Origin: Anthopleura xanthogrammica
Lineage: Eukaryota > Cnidaria > Anthozoa > Actiniaria > Actiniidae
Assembly (NCBI GenBank): GCA_964019055.1
Contig: OZ025206.1
Location: 18,958,860-19,022,859 of the forward strand
Direction of reading: 5' to 3'
DNA length: 64,000 bases
The notes below the pieces were generated by a model. That model saw only the letters and a program-made list of their open reading frames with translations, was not told where the DNA came from and did not search any database. The position numbers were made by a program, and so were the translations under genes. Below, one piece after another: positions 60,567 through 64,000 of this stretch. How positions within the stretch are numbered: position 1 is the first letter of the stretch; the number at the start of each line of letters is the position of its first letter.

Positions 60567-62369
60567 ATGTACTTATCCGTTCATTCGCCTTTAGGTCACA
60601 GACAGGTAACAAACTCTGTCGGTCATCTAGTTTTCCACACATATTCTATTTTTGCTTATAAGGAAGGTTCATTCGTTGCGATCAAAAAAATAGGAAGAAC
60701 AACTCCACCATTACCAGGACGCCCAATGCCACTCCATTCTGTGACAGAAACTACCACTACGAGCAGTACGAGTAGAAATATTGAAAATGGCGCCAATTCT
60801 CAAAGGCTAAATGTGCTTATTCCTTCTGTCCCTGGTGGTTGCGAGGATGTGCTAAGGGAGCACAGAAATCGCCTTTTGCAAGCAACATCAACCGAGAATG
60901 AGAATGTTGACCCCGAAAGTGCCAATGAAATTTCTCCTAATATCGAGACGATTTTGAAACAGTTTAAACAACTCCAAGAACAAAACCGCCAAATACTAGC
61001 GGCCTTACAAGAAAACCAGCATACTAAGGACAACGGCAAGACCAAGGTTACTGTCTCAAAGGCTGTTGCAGTAAGTATTGAGGGAATGTTTAAAAAAGCA
61101 GGCTATTTTTTATTGATAATTTTACCGTGATTTATTGGCGCGAAGAAAAAAGTTGGTATAATTATGCAGCGATATAATTTATGCAATGCTAAAATTGGCG
61201 GGAAACATAAGACATGCAAGTGGTTAAATGCTATAAAAGATTACTATTGACTCGCAATAATAATACTAATGATAATAATAATTTCCTGGTTTTTTTTTTT
61301 TTTTTTTTTGTAAAGGAATTATTTTGATTTCGACTTTTTTCAATGTTATACAATCACCGCCATGAAAAGAATGAAAACATTAATACTATATCTAAGAATA
61401 ACTTACTTCCTATGATTTTAATGGATTTAATTATTTTACAGTCTGAAGTACGCTTGGTAGCAAAGAAACTGCGGGATCGGGTCGAAAACCCTCTCATATG
61501 GGATTTTACTAAAGCGTAAGTATGAAAATCTAACAAACTATCTTGTCTGAAACATCCATAGTTTCTCCACTTACCACTCAAATATGGCATTTCCTAATTA
61601 GTTTCAGAGATGACGTCAACGAAGCGATAAACAACGCGATAAGGGAAAGAGTTCAGAACGTGCATAAGGATGTCTCTGCTGTCGAGTTAGAAGGTATTTA
61701 TGTCTTTGATGACACTTTTGTATTTTGTATTGCGAAGTGCGGAAAGCCTTACTCACCTATCAAAGTTAGTCTGGGGGGGGGGGGGGGGGGGGGTGCGGAC
61801 AAAGGGTGGGGATTTGAAATGTCACTGAACTAAATGCCAAAATTTCTAATAAAATTCCCAGAAAATTACTATTGGATTAGTATTGTTATTGATTATTGTG
61901 CTAAAATTTAATATAACGGTATTTGTTATAATTTCAGCTGCCCTTAAAAGCCACTTTCTCACGAGAAGAAAAAGAAGTAAACGAGAGCGTTCAGGGGCCC
62001 TTGGAAGACATCAAAAGATGCAGCGGAAAACCCAAAGAAAACAAAATGTGAGTACTAGCTGATTTTGCAGCGAGCATAACTTTGTTTCTTTTTGTTTTTT
62101 AGCTCCTAAAATCCAGATCCAAGGCATCGGACGTATCAACCTCGCTTACACCAGGGGACAAGGAAAAAATCAAGTCCATTATGAAACTTGAGTACATGTC
62201 ATCAGAGGAGTCCATGTCAGAGGCTGATGACCAGGTTGATGAAGATAACACAGCGGGCAGTGGCTCTGATAATGAAGGGGGCCCTCCTAAGCAGAGGAAA
62301 GTTTTAATAAAACACCCTCTGCCATGGAGAAGTCCCCTAGCAAACCAGTTCATGGAAAGTATGGACTGA
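60567..62369 (+). CDS. Transposon-borne gene of unknown function, five exons
   Basis: Exons 60567-61070, 61442-61515, 61602-61693, 61938-62047, 62102-62369, with phases closing. The start at 60567 is the first Met of the open stretch; an acceptor at about 60661 would give a different N-terminus. The protein (about 348 residues) has a Thr/Ser-rich N-terminal part, a coiled coil (ETILKQFKQLQEQNRQILA) ending exon 1, a helical region WDFTKAFRDDVNEAINNAIR, a basic patch (R-R-K-R-S-K-R-E-R), an acidic serine stretch EYMSSEESMSE, and a final PLPWRSPLANQF block. I know of similar uncharacterised cnidarian proteins but no function. It ends at TGA 62367-62369, beyond which the same frame stays open for 38 codons. 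A poly(A) signal AATAAA is at 62753-62758. Confidence 0.65.
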
Positions 62370-62789
62370 AAGGCGAAAAGGAGGCTGTCAGAGCGCAGCC
62401 TCACCATGCTTTTAAAGCGCAAAATCGGGGAGCCGTCAAGACGCCCAAGGCCAACTGGAGGTCCCGAATGGGCAGTGAGAGCATAAAGGTTCTTAAGAAT
62501 ATCATGTATGACATGTATTGCAAATCAGTAGGTGTACTACTACAAAATGTAATGAAGTACAGCTTACAGCAGTATGAAAGAAAATCTAAAAAAGAATCCT
62601 ACATGCCAAATATATTGACAACTGAATATATATAATCTTCTTTCACAAATTGTCACAAGAAAACTTTAAATACGCTATTTCACTCACAGAACTAGCATTT
62701 TCAATTGTAGTTATCGAATTCTTTATTGTTAATCGTCAAGAAAAGGAAACACAATAAAATGTTTCAGTATGATTTATGTCTTTTTATCA

Positions 62790-63500
62790 CACATACGGTC
62801 AGGGTAGATCGCATGGTATATGCAAGGCATAAATCACATATACGGTCAGGGTATATCGCATGGTATATGAGAGGCATAAATCACATATACGGTCAGGGCA
62901 AATAAAGGGTATATGAAAGGCATAAATCACATATACGGTCAGGGCAAATAAAGGGTATATGAAAGGCAAAAATCACATATACGGTCAGGGCATATCGCAT
63001 GGTATATGAGAGGCATAAATCACATATACGGTCAGGGCAAATGAAGGGTATATGAAAGGCATAAATCACATATACGGTCAGGGCAAATAAAGGGTATATG
63101 AAAGGCAAAAATCACATATACGGTCAGGGCAAATACAAGGTATATGTAAGGCATAAATCACATATACGGCCTGGGAAAATAAGGGTATATGTAAGGCATA
63201 AATCACATATACGGCCTGGGAAAATAAGGGTATATGTAAGGCATAAATCACATATACGGCCTGGGAAAATACAAGGTATATGTAAGGCATAAATCACATA
63301 TACCGCCTGGGAAAATAAGGGTATATGTAAGGCATAAATCACATATACGGCCTGGGAAAATACAGGGTATATGTAAGGCATAAATCACATATACGGCCTG
63401 GGAAAATAAGGGTATATGTAAGGCATAAATCACATATACGGTCAGGGCAAATACGGGGTATATGTAAGGCATAAATCACATATACCGCCTGGGAAAATAC
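62790..63500. repeat. 46-bp minisatellite inside the transposon
   Basis: About 15 tandem units, each with CACATATACGG near its start and GGTATATG in the middle. Two subtypes alternate in blocks: one with GGTCAGGGCAAAT (left part) and one with GGCCTGGGAAAAT (right part). Low-complexity frames across it on both strands are not genes. Similar words near the left end (GAAGGGTACATATGAAAT at about 59802) suggest the unit came from subterminal sequence. Confidence 0.9.
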
Positions 63501-64000
63501 GTGCACATATCAAATGAGCATTCACATTTACTACCGGGTAAATGTATGGACGATTTGATATCTGCTATATATTTGCCTTTGGGGATTTTACTGGGCCATA
63601 CAGACTTTGCCATCTGTGCCCACCGGATAAATGTGTAGGTACATACCATATACAATCATTGGGCAAATAATGTTTACTATCAGTCAAATATGATATTTGA
63701 CCCTATATTTGCCTATATGTTTGCCTACATGACAAATCCATTATTTCGTCAAGTGGGAGGGTCACTTCATTTTCGGCACACAATGTCAAATCTCCAACCC
63801 CCCCCCCCCCCCCCCCCAAATGCTAATTTTTGACCAGTTCCTTACCAGCTTTTGAGCAACAAATGATAAAACAACCAAAGTATTCCAATTTTTTCTGTTA
63901 ATTTGGTTGATACTTAGAATGCTGTAGACGTGTATTGATTATTGACCCTGCAAATGATTAACAATGCTTTGTTTTCTGACTTTCCGTGCATGAAGTTATG

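Larger units (their letters stand above)
59168..63841. mobile_element. 4.67 kb TIR transposon with TTA duplications and an unrecognised gene
   Basis: Left end GGGACTGGTCAGAAATTAGC and right end, read inwards, GGAACTGGTCAAAAATTAGC. TTA abuts both ends (59165-59167 and 63842-63844). Inside each terminus are a G-rich run, a copy of GGGAGGGTCA or a close variant, and a second inverted block around CGACGAAATAATGGATTTG (left near 59550, right near 63735-63755). Cargo: a five-exon plus-strand gene, a short divergent minus-strand coding remnant, and a 46-bp minisatellite near the right end. A 3-bp TTA duplication is typical of PIF/Harbinger, but I see no Harbinger DDE domain, so the superfamily stays open. 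Confidence 0.82.

Noticed and set aside
62790..63500. CRISPR-like array
   Set aside because: Units are contiguous 46-bp near-copies with no unique spacers, inside a eukaryotic transposon.

Overview
Eukaryotic, almost certainly cnidarian DNA (an anthozoan such as a stony coral or sea anemone is my best guess). The reasons are AT-rich sequence, short exons with GT/AG introns, many palindromic transposon remnants, and a protein repertoire of C-type lectin, rhamnose-binding lectin, discoidin and SEA modules, single-exon class A GPCR and animal universal stress proteins. No species is claimed.

Positions 592-38606 (+) hold one very large gene that begins left of the window. I placed 43 exons; every junction has GT/AG sites and codon phase closes from the first exon to the stop, giving about 2,100 residues in the window. 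Order: partial C-type lectin domain (CTLD1), LamG-like domain, CTLD2, SUEL/rhamnose-binding lectin domain, CTLD3-8, three F5/8-type C (discoidin) domains, SEA domain, one transmembrane helix, and a short tail with an NPxxF-type motif. This looks like a multi-lectin endocytic or pattern-recognition receptor. Its introns are loaded with MITEs, a truncated TTAA-flanked Kolobok-like transposon (10372-12280), SINE-like copies and several minisatellites. A complete single-exon class A GPCR (21812-22750, -) is nested antisense in its 7.2 kb intron.

38607-41071 is intergenic and includes a hAT-like MITE. Two paralogous universal stress protein genes lie head-to-tail on the minus strand (41072-46621 and 48809-56149) with the same four-exon plan: internal exons are exactly 90 and 104 nt in both. 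The second has a 4.8 kb first intron. 56150-59167 carries palindromic repeats and a decayed piece resembling a Penelope GIY-YIG endonuclease.

59168-63841 is a 4.67 kb transposon bounded by inverted termini and TTA duplications. It contains a five-exon gene for an unrecognised coiled-coil/acidic protein, a short divergent CxxC-coding remnant, and a 46-bp minisatellite. I see no transposase domain. This element and the mosaic lectin receptor are the two most interesting objects in the window.
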